Assembly (NCBI RefSeq): GCF_003148645.1
Contig: NZ_QGGP01000001.1
Span: 372,001-436,000 of the forward strand
From: Xanthomarina spongicola
Lineage (GTDB): Bacteria > Bacteroidota > Bacteroidia > Flavobacteriales > Flavobacteriaceae
DNA: 64,000 bases
Reading direction: 5' to 3'
The translations under genes were made by a program, and so were the position numbers. Position 1 is the first letter of the stretch; each line of letters starts with the position of its first letter. Under the pieces are notes generated by a model. That model did no database searches, had not been told where the DNA came from, and was given only the letters and a program-made list of their open reading frames with translations. Below are positions 18,708 to 28,656 of the stretch, piece by piece.

Positions 18708-19064
18708 TTAGCGTTTCGCTAATAAAGTTACACATTGTTTTCCAAATATTCCAGAAATTCCTGCTGCAATACCACCAATAATTCCAGTCACTAGTGTTAG
18801 AAGATAGCCATTTCCGTTTAAAGGTAAAAGAACAGCAATCTTTTTTGCAAGTATAAAATCGTTGGTATTACTTAGCCAAAAAGCATAAGCTATCCAAAAT
18901 AATGTAATTGCTAAAAAAGGAACTACAAATACAGAAGCACGTTTTAAGCTAATAAAAATACTTGTTGCAAATGCAGCAACCATAATAGACCACCAAGGCA
19001 TAATTTGTGAAAGAAGAAACGCTATGAGTATAGTTGCTATAAAATTGATGCTATTTTTTGTCAT
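18708..19064 (-). CDS. small four-helix membrane protein, unknown function
   Basis: 118 residues with about four hydrophobic segments (near 7-23, 26-42, 46-66, 83-108), the last Gly-rich (LVTGIIGGIAAGISGIFG). There are no recognisable catalytic motifs. It lies 2 bases downstream of the penicillin acylase gene and is likely cotranscribed with it. I cannot name a function. Confidence 0.7.
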   Translation of the reverse strand: MTKNSINFIATILIAFLLSQIMPWWSIMVAAFATSIFISLKRASVFVVPFLAITLFWIAYAFWLSNTNDFILAKKIAVLLPLNGNGYLLTLVTGIIGGIAAGISGIFGKQCVTLLAKR

Positions 19065-19066
19065 GA

Positions 19067-21478
19067 TTATGGAGTTAAGATTTGTGTTGAAATTACACCT
19101 TCCGTTTTATTTGAATCTTGAATAAATAAGGCTTGAAAATAGTCTCCAACTGCCCATTGGTCTATAAAATTATCGTAATATTTACTTCCTGGATTTCCAG
19201 ATTGTCCTCCAGGATAAATTCCTAAAGCTGTTGGTGGAGAAGTCATTTCCACAATCATTCGCCAAGAAGGCCCATGATTTGTGTCGGCTGCATTTACTGT
19301 ATTTCTGTCTCCTCCAATAGGTAAATTAAATCTTGAAAACGCAGGTAATCCTTGTAATAAATGTCCAACATAAGCACCTTTGTAGGCTTGCCAATTATAA
19401 TCACCATGTTCTTTTTTCCATTCGGTGAGTTCTTGTGCAGTTTCTTTAAAAGTAATTAAAAATAAATCTTTTGCAGATTCTTTTTCCGGAGTATCTACAA
19501 TATCCATAAACTCGTTTTCTGGATGATTTTTAAGCATGTAAATAGTTTGATAAATGAAAGGATCCATCAAAGCAGTGTTTTCAAGATCTAATTCATCCCA
19601 TGTTAATGGATACAATTTTTTCCACCATAAATCCCAGATACTTGGAGCTATTTTATCAATATCGCTATTATAGTCCCAAGCTTTAACTAGCTTTAAGATG
19701 TCTTGCTCTTCTTGATTTAAATTAGAAGTATCCATGTTTTCAAGCATGTATGGCATTAATTCTGAAGCTTTTAAATTATAATTATTGTTTTGAAGGTCCT
19801 TAAAATCTTCAATACTGAATGTTTCTTTCGAATTGAAAAAATCGTTAATTACACGATTTCGATAGGTTTCATAACCATCGTTAAACACATAAAATGGATA
19901 CGATGCATCTACAGGATGCTGATTGGCAGAACTAACAAAGCCACGATCTGGATTTTTTGAAAAAGCATTGTTTTCTTTTGGAATAAAGCCTTGCCAGTCG
20001 TGCTCTGGATTGCTTCCATCCATTAAAAATTTGCCTTGTCCTTGCCATTTATTTGGAAATAACCCTTGAATCCAAAGTGCAATATCTCCATTGGTGGATG
20101 CAAAAACAAAATTTTGTGCTGGCGCTATCCAATGTTGCAGAGCTGCTAAATAATCGTCGTAATTTTTAGAGGAATTCAAATCTATTAAGGTTCTCTGATT
20201 ATTTCCTCCTATATGCCCAATCCATTTCATAGCATAACCTTCTTTTTGCCCATTTCCTTTAAATGTATGGTCATAACTTACAGGTCCATGATGTGTGTAT
20301 ATAACAGAATCTAGATAAGTTTCTTTACCTCGTATTTTTATTTCTTCAACTCTAACAGTTGTATTTTTCCAAGTGTTATTGTATCTGTATTGAGTTCTAT
20401 TTTCGTCTTTAAATTCAATTTTGTACCAATCTTTCACATCTCTTGTGGCATTGGTTTCTCCCCAAGCGATATCTGTATTAAACCCAGAGATAACTCCCAT
20501 AGCTCCAGGCAGTGTGGCTCCATATGCATTGTGTTCAGGAGTTGCTAATTGCATAACAAACCAAATAGAAGGTAAGTTGAGTCCTAAATGTGGATCGTTT
20601 GCAAGAATAGGATTTCCTGAATAAGATTTTTCTCCAGAAACAGCCCAATTATTACTACCATTATTGGCATGAGGTTTTTCCATAGTTTCAGAAATAGAGT
20701 CTAGTGGTAGTTCGCTTTGTGGTGTTTTTGTCATGGCTGAATCTATATAACTCCAATCGGTTTCTATTGGAATTATTGGATCATTTACATCAAAAAAATC
20801 TGGATATAATAAATCGAATTTATCTTCGCCTAATAATCTTAGCGCATTAGTGTACTCTAAATCGTGTTCTCTGCTACACAACATGTCTGTCATGTACATC
20901 AATAAATAAGCTGTTTTATCAATTGACCATAATTCAGGCTTATAACCTAATAACTTGTATTCTACCGGATAATCTTTTGGTTTTAAAGATTCAATGAAGC
21001 TATTTACTCCTTCACTGTATGCTTGAAGGAACACTAGTATTTCTGGATCGTCTGCTTCCATTTTAGCAATAGCATTTTCTGCACCAAAACCCATACCTTT
21101 TCTTCGTTGAGCTCTATCATAATCTAGAGCTTTTTCTCCTATTATTTCTGAAAGACGTCCTGCAGCTGCAAAAGTTTGAAATTCCATCTGCCATAATCTA
21201 TGTTTAGCTGTAATATAGCCTTGAGCTTTATATAAATCGGTGTCATTTTGAGCAAATATATGAGGAATAAGATTTTCGTCGTAATGGACTATAACTTTAT
21301 CTGAAAGCCCATTAATTTGAAGATTACCAGTTATAGATTCGGTTTGTTCATTTTGCCAAATGCCTTGAGCAGGATTTAAAAATTCGCCTATAGCTGGCAC
21401 AGAACCAAATTTTGTATTCAATGCATAAAAAACACTAATTAGAAGTATTAGTGAAACAAAAAATTTGAGGTATTTCAT
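19067..21478 (-). CDS. penicillin acylase family Ntn-hydrolase
   Basis: 803 residues. An N-terminal signal or anchor (LKFFVSLILLISVFYAL) is followed by an alpha-chain region containing GYITAKHRLWQMEF and the autocleavage site before Ser275 in NNGSNNWAVSG, the Ntn nucleophile of the beta chain. ILANDPHLGLNLPS follows, typical of the family, and later PGGQSGNPGSKYYDNF. Members hydrolyse amide bonds of beta-lactams, acyl-homoserine lactones or related N-acyl compounds; the substrate here is not determinable. It is predicted to be periplasmic. Length is within the family range. Confidence 0.92.
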   Translation of the reverse strand: MKYLKFFVSLILLISVFYALNTKFGSVPAIGEFLNPAQGIWQNEQTESITGNLQINGLSDKVIVHYDENLIPHIFAQNDTDLYKAQGYITAKHRLWQMEFQTFAAAGRLSEIIGEKALDYDRAQRRKGMGFGAENAIAKMEADDPEILVFLQAYSEGVNSFIESLKPKDYPVEYKLLGYKPELWSIDKTAYLLMYMTDMLCSREHDLEYTNALRLLGEDKFDLLYPDFFDVNDPIIPIETDWSYIDSAMTKTPQSELPLDSISETMEKPHANNGSNNWAVSGEKSYSGNPILANDPHLGLNLPSIWFVMQLATPEHNAYGATLPGAMGVISGFNTDIAWGETNATRDVKDWYKIEFKDENRTQYRYNNTWKNTTVRVEEIKIRGKETYLDSVIYTHHGPVSYDHTFKGNGQKEGYAMKWIGHIGGNNQRTLIDLNSSKNYDDYLAALQHWIAPAQNFVFASTNGDIALWIQGLFPNKWQGQGKFLMDGSNPEHDWQGFIPKENNAFSKNPDRGFVSSANQHPVDASYPFYVFNDGYETYRNRVINDFFNSKETFSIEDFKDLQNNNYNLKASELMPYMLENMDTSNLNQEEQDILKLVKAWDYNSDIDKIAPSIWDLWWKKLYPLTWDELDLENTALMDPFIYQTIYMLKNHPENEFMDIVDTPEKESAKDLFLITFKETAQELTEWKKEHGDYNWQAYKGAYVGHLLQGLPAFSRFNLPIGGDRNTVNAADTNHGPSWRMIVEMTSPPTALGIYPGGQSGNPGSKYYDNFIDQWAVGDYFQALFIQDSNKTEGVISTQILTP

Positions 21479-21551
21479 TTAATAAAAATTTATAGACTAA
21501 AGATATATTTTTTTGTTGAATTTGAACTCTAAAGAGAGTTAGAGCCTTTAA

Positions 21552-22025
21552 TTAAAATAAGGATTGCTGTTTATAAGGACTTTCATGATCTAGCAACCAT
21601 TTTTTTCTGTGTAATCCTCCAGCATAACCTGTTAAACTGCCATCACTGCCAATTACACGATGACAAGGCACGACAATCCACAAGGGATTTTTACCATTGG
21701 CATTGGCAACAGCTCTTATGGCTTTTACGTCGCCTAATTGTTTTGAAAGATCAAGATAAGACACGGTTTTCCCATAAGGAATATTCAATAGAGCATCCCA
21801 AACTTTTCTTTGAAAATCGGTTCCATCTGGATTTAGCTGTAGGTCGAAACTCTTGCGTGTTCCTTCAAAATATTCTTGAAGTTGGTAGACACAATCTTGA
21901 AGACAATCAGGAATAATATCTGTAACTTTTTCTTCAGAATTTAAAACTATAATAGACAAAACACCATCATTATCACCTGTTATTTTAGTAAACCCTAAAA
22001 GTGATTTGATAATACATATCTCCAT
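21552..22025 (-). CDS. ogt: methylated-DNA--protein-cysteine methyltransferase
   Basis: 157 residues. The active-site motif is VVPCHRVIG (Cys121), with the DNA-binding RAVANANGKNP just before it and LTGYAGGLHRKKWLL after. It repairs O6-alkylguanine by irreversible transfer to the Cys. It lacks an Ada N-terminal domain, hence the Ogt type. Its ATG shares a base with the stop of the CNNM/CBS gene (22023-22027), showing translational coupling. Confidence 0.93.
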   Translation of the reverse strand: MEICIIKSLLGFTKITGDNDGVLSIIVLNSEEKVTDIIPDCLQDCVYQLQEYFEGTRKSFDLQLNPDGTDFQRKVWDALLNIPYGKTVSYLDLSKQLGDVKAIRAVANANGKNPLWIVVPCHRVIGSDGSLTGYAGGLHRKKWLLDHESPYKQQSLF

Positions 22026-23110
22026 TAATCTTTTGGTTTAATATCGTCAATTAACCCAAGTCTTTTGGCGCGAGCTTCCCAACTTTTTCTTGCTAAAAGC
22101 TGTAAATCTGGTACATCGTCGTGCTCATCCATAATCTCTAAGCCTAAAAGAGTTTCTATAACATCCTCCATGGTTACTAGACCACTTACAGAACCGTATT
22201 CATCTACAATTAGCGCCATGTGATTTTTGCTTTCTATTAATTGTTCAAACAAACGAGGTATTGGCATACTTCGATTGATGATTATAATGTTTCTCTTAAT
22301 ATTTTTAAGTAATTTTTTCCCATTTCCAAAGGCCATTTCTTTAAACACTTCGTCTTTTAAAACCAGTCCTGTGATATTATCCGGATTTTCGGTAAAAACA
22401 GGAATTCTAGAGAATTTTATATTGGCATTATTTTTAAAAAAAGTTTCAATGGTTTGGTTTTCATCTTCTATAGACATAACCGTTCTAGGTGTCATAACAT
22501 CTTTCGCCAACACCTCTTTAAAAGTTAGCATGTTTTTTATGACCTTACTTTCAGATTCATGAAAAATACCTTCTTCTTCTGCTAAATCTGTCATAGCGTG
22601 AAAATCTTCACGACTTAAAACACTTCCATGTGCATTACCTCCAATTAGCTTGGTTGTAAGTCTTAATAGCCATAAAATGCCTGTATATTTTAGTGGAAAA
22701 ATTAAAATATTAAGAGTAGTTGCTGTAAACCCAACTAAATGTTTCCAATAAGAAGCACCAATAGTTTTTGGAATAATTTCTGAAACTATTAATATAAGCA
22801 ACGTCATGATTGCAGAAATAATTCCAACAGTATTTATACCTAATATTTCTAATTTAAAAGGTAATTTTTCAGCTTCAATACCTACCATCATGGCTCCTAA
22901 AGTATGAGCTATAGTGTTTAAGGTAAGGATTGCAATTAATGGCTGGTCAACATCTGATTTAAGGGCTTCCAGCTTAAAAGCATAGGCTTTACCTTCTTGT
23001 TTTTTAACACTAATAAAAGTTTGTGTTACACTTAACAATACAGCTTCCAAAATGGAACATAAAAACGAAAAGAAAATAGATATAGTGGCCCAAAGAATGA
23101 GTGTGCTCAT
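22025..23110 (-). CDS. CNNM/CBS-domain membrane protein (CorC/HlyC-like)
   Basis: 361 residues. A CNNM transmembrane domain (about 1-180, with AYFILISEIIPKTIGASYW-like EIIPKTIG motif) is followed by a CBS pair (about 190-330; RTVMSIEDENQTIETFF, then SMPIPRLFEQLIESKNHMAL and VDEYGSVSGLVTMEDVIE). The long C-terminal CorC domain of typical HlyC/CorC proteins is short or absent. Relatives take part in Mg2+/Co2+ efflux. GldE is a longer relative, and this gene is not near the other gld genes. Cotranscribed with ogt. Confidence 0.87.
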   Translation of the reverse strand: MSTLILWATISIFFSFLCSILEAVLLSVTQTFISVKKQEGKAYAFKLEALKSDVDQPLIAILTLNTIAHTLGAMMVGIEAEKLPFKLEILGINTVGIISAIMTLLILIVSEIIPKTIGASYWKHLVGFTATTLNILIFPLKYTGILWLLRLTTKLIGGNAHGSVLSREDFHAMTDLAEEEGIFHESESKVIKNMLTFKEVLAKDVMTPRTVMSIEDENQTIETFFKNNANIKFSRIPVFTENPDNITGLVLKDEVFKEMAFGNGKKLLKNIKRNIIIINRSMPIPRLFEQLIESKNHMALIVDEYGSVSGLVTMEDVIETLLGLEIMDEHDDVPDLQLLARKSWEARAKRLGLIDDIKPKD

Positions 23111-23184
23111 TAAAGTGTATTTAATTTTTTGCTAATTTACAAAATCCAATTTATAAATTACTTTAAGTACGATTATGTTTACGC

Positions 23185-25710
23185 TTAACGTTTTAAAGTA
23201 AAATGTGAAGTGAACTCACGATCTACATTATCGTCATCTTTAAATAGAACTTTAAACCAATAGTCTGAACTTGGTAAATTTTCACCTTTAAATGTTCCAT
23301 CCCAACCAGGACTATTTGAGTTTAATTCTTTTAGAAGCTTTCCATGCCTATCGAAAATATATATTTTAGGTTCAATTAATTTTTCTACACCAATTATCTG
23401 CCAAAGATCATTAAAGCCATCATTATTAGGCGTGAAAAATTTTATATAATCTACTAGTGTTTTTCCAACCGTAACTATACCACATCCATTAACATCTCCA
23501 ATATGAAATTCATGATATCCATTTGGGACATTATAAAATATTGAACTTTCTTGATAAGGACTTTCATCAATTCCATACATATAGTTACCATGTCCTATAG
23601 CTATTATTTCTACTATATGATTTTCAGAAAATGGTTCAGAGACAATATTTACTTCAAGTGTTTGAGGTGGTCCAGAAGGAGTAATAACAGCATGTTTTTC
23701 TATAAAACAACCTGTTAAATTATTAGTTACATTAACAGAATAGTTTCCATAATTGGTAACTGTTAAATCGCTTAGAGATTCACCTAGAATTAAAACGCCT
23801 TCAAAATACCATTCAAATGTGTGTAGTGTATTAGATAAACCTGTTGATAATATAGGGAGCTCATAAAAAGTGTTAGGTGTATCATCGCTATTAACACATA
23901 AAAAATCATCATTTAATTCAAATTGTGGAGGGATATTTATTGTTACTGTAAAAGGAATGTAAGTATAACAACCATTACTCAAATCCCTTTTTTTGGCATA
24001 CAAAGTAAAGCTAGGTAAACCAGGTGTTGAATAGTTAGTTTTTGAAACAGCAATATTATTAATAACATCCAATTCAGTTTCATGGTAGGAAATGTCATAA
24101 TCTGCTGGATTATCAGGACCAATAATAAACATATCTGCCCCAGAAAGATCTATAGTTGTTATATAGTCGTAATCTTCATCACAATAAAATTGTTCTGGAA
24201 TAGGGTATGACAATGGTATTGGTGGACCAGTTATTTCTATAATATCATTACTAGCAGTTAAACAGCTATACTGTTCTAATACAAAATTGGAATAAATTCC
24301 TCTATCTAGATTCTCAATAATAATTTCACCATTCGCGTTGGCTTCAATAGTAATTTCATCTATCAATTCTCCGTTATAAGTATATTGGTATGTATAATTT
24401 GTATATGGAGTTAAGCCATGAATTATTATTTCACCATCAATATTATCGCAATCTGTAACATCCTCTTTAGTAATAGTATAGTTAGGCGCTTCTGGGTCTG
24501 TTAGTTCAAAAACGGTATTTATACTGGTGTTACAAGCAGCATAAAATAGATTAATATTAGCATAAGTTCCAGCGTCTAAATTTTCTATAGCTATATTTCC
24601 ATCAACATCTGCAACAAATGTTTCATTAGGAATAAAAACACCATCATCTTCATAGTTGATGGTGTAGGATTCTCCAGGATCTAAACCTGAGAACACAATT
24701 CTTCCATCTAAACCATTACATATTGAAGGGTTTTCTTGAAAAACATTAACAATAAAAGGGATAAAAGATTCGTCAATCTCTTCTAATATATAAAAGTAGG
24801 TAAAACTTACGGTTTGATTTGATTCAATATCTCCAATATTTATTGCTAATGAAATAGCTGCATCAATAAAATTTGTAGTACTACCTTCAGTGCTAAAATG
24901 CGTAGGGGTTGAATTCCAGATATCACTTGCTACTCGATTGTCGAATCCACCATATGATACTCTTATGTTTTCATTTTTTGCATAAAAGCTTACATGCGAT
25001 CCATCCATATCTTGAGGAATTCCAAGCGCTGATTGAGAAGCAGTAACAAGACAAACATCATCTGTAGCAGAACTGGCTTGCGAAATTAAGCTCATATCGG
25101 TCTCATATGAACCACTTAAAGTAATATTATTGTCTGGATCGACATTGTGCATAAAAAACACATCGTTTTTAACAGAATCAGATAAGTTTTTTATTATAGT
25201 TTTCATTTGAATAAATAAACCATCTTGAGTCACACTGTAGTATCGTTTAATGTTTAAGCCAGCAACATTGCCTTCCCAAGTAATTTGTGCTGTATCTTCA
25301 AAACAATCAGATGAAACAACATTAACATTTGTAACTTCTCCAGGTATTTGGAACAAGTAATCAGAATTATTATTGTTATAGTTTATACCACTAATTTCTA
25401 TGGTGAATCCTTCTTCTGGGACTCCAGGTGTAAAAAAATCACCATCATAATCTACCCAGCCATCGGCTAATGGGTTTGCAATAAACCCAAATTTGAAATT
25501 TCCATCAGACTCTCTATTATCATGAAAATTTGGAGGCTTATTATTAGTCTTAGCCCCAAATACTCCTTTTTCATTTATTCCTATTTCTATAAAATCTCCT
25601 TTAGCCCAACCGTCTCCGTCTATTAAATGAGCTTCAAGTTGTGCTTGAACTTGACTAAAAGTTAAAAAAAATAAAAATGAAAAGAGACCGAGTTTACGTG
25701 AGGTATTCAT
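23185..25710 (-). CDS. secreted surface protein with T9SS type B sorting domain
   Basis: 841 residues. Signal peptide (SFLFFLTFSQVQAQ), then a beta-rich region to about 310, repeated Ig-like/PKD-like units, and a C-terminal type B (gliding-associated CHU-like) sorting domain starting YIKFFTPNNDGFNDLW and ending FTSHFTLKR. Two internal units share the pattern YTINYEDDG / YTYQYTYNGE followed by GNIAIENLDAGTYANI or GEIIIENLDRGIYSNF, indicating duplication (about residues 330-490). It is probably an adhesin or gliding-related surface protein; no enzyme motif is seen. Confidence 0.9.
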   Translation of the reverse strand: MNTSRKLGLFSFLFFLTFSQVQAQLEAHLIDGDGWAKGDFIEIGINEKGVFGAKTNNKPPNFHDNRESDGNFKFGFIANPLADGWVDYDGDFFTPGVPEEGFTIEISGINYNNNNSDYLFQIPGEVTNVNVVSSDCFEDTAQITWEGNVAGLNIKRYYSVTQDGLFIQMKTIIKNLSDSVKNDVFFMHNVDPDNNITLSGSYETDMSLISQASSATDDVCLVTASQSALGIPQDMDGSHVSFYAKNENIRVSYGGFDNRVASDIWNSTPTHFSTEGSTTNFIDAAISLAINIGDIESNQTVSFTYFYILEEIDESFIPFIVNVFQENPSICNGLDGRIVFSGLDPGESYTINYEDDGVFIPNETFVADVDGNIAIENLDAGTYANINLFYAACNTSINTVFELTDPEAPNYTITKEDVTDCDNIDGEIIIHGLTPYTNYTYQYTYNGELIDEITIEANANGEIIIENLDRGIYSNFVLEQYSCLTASNDIIEITGPPIPLSYPIPEQFYCDEDYDYITTIDLSGADMFIIGPDNPADYDISYHETELDVINNIAVSKTNYSTPGLPSFTLYAKKRDLSNGCYTYIPFTVTINIPPQFELNDDFLCVNSDDTPNTFYELPILSTGLSNTLHTFEWYFEGVLILGESLSDLTVTNYGNYSVNVTNNLTGCFIEKHAVITPSGPPQTLEVNIVSEPFSENHIVEIIAIGHGNYMYGIDESPYQESSIFYNVPNGYHEFHIGDVNGCGIVTVGKTLVDYIKFFTPNNDGFNDLWQIIGVEKLIEPKIYIFDRHGKLLKELNSNSPGWDGTFKGENLPSSDYWFKVLFKDDDNVDREFTSHFTLKR

Positions 25711-25803
25711 TAATTGAAATGGGTTTTTTAGCTATAGAAGTAGGATTTATTAATTTAAGATAGTTAAATATAATTTTTTAATTAATAATATGTGCGTTAA
25801 ATA

Positions 25804-26796
25804 TTACTTATTTAATAATTTAACAACATCTTTTGCGAAATAGCTAGCTATAATATCTGCTCCAGCACGTTTTATGGCAGTAATTTGCTCCATCATTACA
25901 GCATCGTGGTCTAGCCAACCTTTTTCTGCAGCAGCTTTAAGCATAGCATATTCTCCAGAAACCTGATAGACAGCAACTGGCACATCGACTTCGTTTTTAA
26001 TTTCTCTAACAATATCTAAATAACACAAGCCTGGTTTTACCATCACAATATCTGCACCTTCATCTATATCCATTTCGGTTTCACGAAGTGCTTCAAAACG
26101 GTTGGCATAATCCATTTGATAGGTTTTTTTATCTTTTGGAATATTTTTTAAATCTACAGGTGCTGAATCTAAAGCATCACGAAAAGGACCATAAAAAGCA
26201 GAAGCATATTTGGCCGAATAACTCATAATACCTGTATTGACAAATCCTTCATCTTCTAATGCCTCACGAATAGTTAAAATTCTACCATCCATCATATCGC
26301 TTGGAGCTACAAAATCTGCTCCAGTTTTGGCATGAGAGATACTCATTTCAGCTAAAACATCGGCAGTTTCATCATTTAGTATTAGACCATTTTCTATTAT
26401 ACCATCATGCCCATAAATAGAGTATGGATCTAAAGCAACATCTGTCATGACTAACATATCTGGACAAGCATTTTTTACGGTTTTAATAGCTCGTTGCATG
26501 AGTCCTTTTTTGTTTAATGCTTCTTTACCAGTATTGTCTTTTAGCTTGTCGGGTACTTTTACAAATAGTAACACAGATTTTAAACCCAGTTTCCAAAGAT
26601 CTTTAACCTCTTTTTCAAGTAAATCTAAACTGTAACGATAGTAATTAGGCATAGAAGCAATTTCTTCTTTAATACCTTTTCCCTCAACGACAAAAAGAGG
26701 GACCAGAAAATCGTTTGGTGAGATAATGGTTTCACGAACTAAAGAACGAATGGCTTCGTTGGTTCTTAGTCTTCTATTTCTTCTTATTGGGTACAT
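25804..26796 (-). CDS. hemB: porphobilinogen synthase
   Basis: 330 residues of delta-aminolevulinic acid dehydratase. The region DVALDPYSIYGHDG has the Asp/Ala form instead of the Cys-rich zinc site, pointing to the Mg-dependent class. The Schiff-base lysines lie in MVKPGL and the region before it. It condenses two 5-aminolevulinate molecules to porphobilinogen, step two of the heme pathway. It is the last gene of the minus-strand heme run. Confidence 0.96.
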   Translation of the reverse strand: MYPIRRNRRLRTNEAIRSLVRETIISPNDFLVPLFVVEGKGIKEEIASMPNYYRYSLDLLEKEVKDLWKLGLKSVLLFVKVPDKLKDNTGKEALNKKGLMQRAIKTVKNACPDMLVMTDVALDPYSIYGHDGIIENGLILNDETADVLAEMSISHAKTGADFVAPSDMMDGRILTIREALEDEGFVNTGIMSYSAKYASAFYGPFRDALDSAPVDLKNIPKDKKTYQMDYANRFEALRETEMDIDEGADIVMVKPGLCYLDIVREIKNEVDVPVAVYQVSGEYAMLKAAAEKGWLDHDAVMMEQITAIKRAGADIIASYFAKDVVKLLNK

Positions 26797-26806
26797 AACT
26801 TATTAT

Positions 26807-27763
26807 TTAAAAACCGTATTTTTCATTAAACTTGTCTGCAAAATTAATCCATTTTTTTGGAGCCTTGAAACGATATCCAATATAAAACTCTAGATAAGTA
26901 ATTTCATCATCCAATCTTGTAGTTTTATCTGCATTTTGCTTTAGAATTATAATGTTCGAATTAATTCCACCAAAAAATGAATCGGAATTATAGCTTAAAA
27001 CAGCTCTTCCGGTAAATTCGTATAAAGCAGATGTTATGTTTTCTGAACCTAGATTATTACTATGATTAACTCCAATTCCTGCAGAACCACCTAATGAGAA
27101 AAGCAGATTTTTTGTTACTACCAAATTATAATAATACGAAGGTGCAATGGCAATATTATAAGTATATGCTTTTTCACTAATTTCATCCTCTTCAAGTTTA
27201 TATTTTGTATAGTAATAATAAAGTCTTGGAATAAAACTTCCAGCACTTTTTAATTGCCACTCATTTTGAAATCCAATAGCTCTAAAGGAGAAATTTTTAT
27301 TAAATATATAGGAAGTAGAGCCTCCTATTTTCAAGGTTTTTACTCCAGGCAATTCAAAAGTATTGCTATTACCTTTAATGTAAAACCCTTTTTGATTGTA
27401 AAAATCTATGGTTTGCATCCATTGATTATAAAACATTCTAAAGTTTAGTGTAAATAATCTTGAATCTTTATTGTCTTTATTTGCAGACAGAAAATTAGGC
27501 GAAAAACCATAATCAATTTCTAAAGAACGAAAAAGTACTGAAAAACCTAAATAATTTGTTTTATTGGGTTCTAATTTAAAATGCTCTTCATTGTTTTTAT
27601 CATATATATAAAAACTATTAGATGTGTTAATTAAAGAAATTCTTGTAGAAATTTTATCTTGAAATGCTTTAATATACGTGCTTTTGGTGAGGCTATCGTT
27701 TTGTGAATATGCTGAATAATAGAATGTAACTAAGACGAAATATTTAATTAATTTTAGACCCAT
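26807..27763 (-). CDS. outer-membrane beta-barrel-like protein, probably DUF4421
   Basis: 318 residues. A short signal (LIKYFVLVTFYYSAYSQ) is followed by alternating aromatic beta-strand-like segments (YLGFSVLFRSLEIDYGF, LNFRMFYNQWMQTIDFYNQKGF) and an end on ...FADKFNEKYGF, a pattern I associate with DUF4421 proteins of Bacteroidota. It overlaps the hemF 3' end by 10 bases and sits 10 bases before hemB, so it travels with the heme genes. No link to heme chemistry is known to me; the family assignment is from memory. Confidence 0.6.
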   Translation of the reverse strand: MGLKLIKYFVLVTFYYSAYSQNDSLTKSTYIKAFQDKISTRISLINTSNSFYIYDKNNEEHFKLEPNKTNYLGFSVLFRSLEIDYGFSPNFLSANKDNKDSRLFTLNFRMFYNQWMQTIDFYNQKGFYIKGNSNTFELPGVKTLKIGGSTSYIFNKNFSFRAIGFQNEWQLKSAGSFIPRLYYYYTKYKLEEDEISEKAYTYNIAIAPSYYYNLVVTKNLLFSLGGSAGIGVNHSNNLGSENITSALYEFTGRAVLSYNSDSFFGGINSNIIILKQNADKTTRLDDEITYLEFYIGYRFKAPKKWINFADKFNEKYGF

Positions 27764-28656
27764 TGTAAAGGGTGTTTTAAGACACTTAATAATTTTTCTT
27801 CAGCACTTTCAGGTTCAGGTTGATGATCATAAACCCATTGCACATGAGGAGGTAAACTCATTAAAATACTTTCTATTCTTCCGTTAGTTTTTAATCCAAA
27901 AAGTGTTCCTTTATCATGTACCAAATTAAATTCAACATAACGACCACGACGGATTTCTTGCCATGTACGTTGTGAATCAGTATATGCTAATTCCTTGCGT
28001 TTTTCAACTATAGGCACATAAGCTTCTAAAAAGCTATTGCCAACTTCTGTAACAAAGCTAAACCAATTTTCCATACTCATACTGTCTGTCGCTTTGCAAT
28101 AATCGAAAAACAAACCTCCTATTCCTCTAGCTTCATTTCTATGTGAATTGTAAAAATACTCGTCGCAACGTTCTTTATATTTTGGATAGAAATCAGGATT
28201 GTGTTTGTCGCAAGCTGTTTTACAGGTTTGGTGAAAATGTATGGCATCTTCTTCAAATAAATAGTAAGGTGTTAAATCTTGTCCACCACCAAACCATTGA
28301 TCTACTATTTGCCCTTCTTGATTATACATTTCAAAATAACGCCAATTAGCATGAACAGTAGGAACCATTGGGTTTTTAGGATGTAAAACTAAACTCAAAC
28401 CACAAGCAAAAAACTGAGCATCTTTTACGCCAAAATGGCTACGCATAGTTTCAGGAAGCTCTCCATGGACAGCAGAAATATTAACACCTCCTTTTTCGAA
28501 AACCCGACCATTTTCAATTACACGAGTTCGTCCTCCACCACCTTCTGGACGAATCCAGATGTCCTCTTGAAATTTAGACTTGCCATCCACAGCCTCTAGT
28601 TTAGAGGTTATAGAGTCTTGTAAATTTTGTATGTAATGGTAGAATTTATTTTTCAT
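27754..28656 (-). CDS. hemF: oxygen-dependent coproporphyrinogen III oxidase
   Basis: 300 residues from the ATG at 28656 (MKNKFYHYIQNLQDS, the usual family start; ATGs at 28668 and 28659 are alternatives). Signature motifs: GGGGRTRVIENGRVFEKGGVN, WFGGGQDLTPYY and RRGRYVEFNLVHDKGTLFGL. It converts coproporphyrinogen III to protoporphyrinogen IX using oxygen, in the cytoplasm. Start and stop overlap both neighbours, so this is a tightly packed operon. Confidence 0.96.
   Translation of the reverse strand: MKNKFYHYIQNLQDSITSKLEAVDGKSKFQEDIWIRPEGGGGRTRVIENGRVFEKGGVNISAVHGELPETMRSHFGVKDAQFFACGLSLVLHPKNPMVPTVHANWRYFEMYNQEGQIVDQWFGGGQDLTPYYLFEEDAIHFHQTCKTACDKHNPDFYPKYKERCDEYFYNSHRNEARGIGGLFFDYCKATDSMSMENWFSFVTEVGNSFLEAYVPIVEKRKELAYTDSQRTWQEIRRGRYVEFNLVHDKGTLFGLKTNGRIESILMSLPPHVQWVYDHQPEPESAEEKLLSVLKHPLQWV

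Noticed and set aside
22025-23110. GldE assignment for the CNNM/CBS protein
   Set aside because: The protein is shorter than GldE, lacks a full CorC domain and is not next to gld genes other than the distant gldH.
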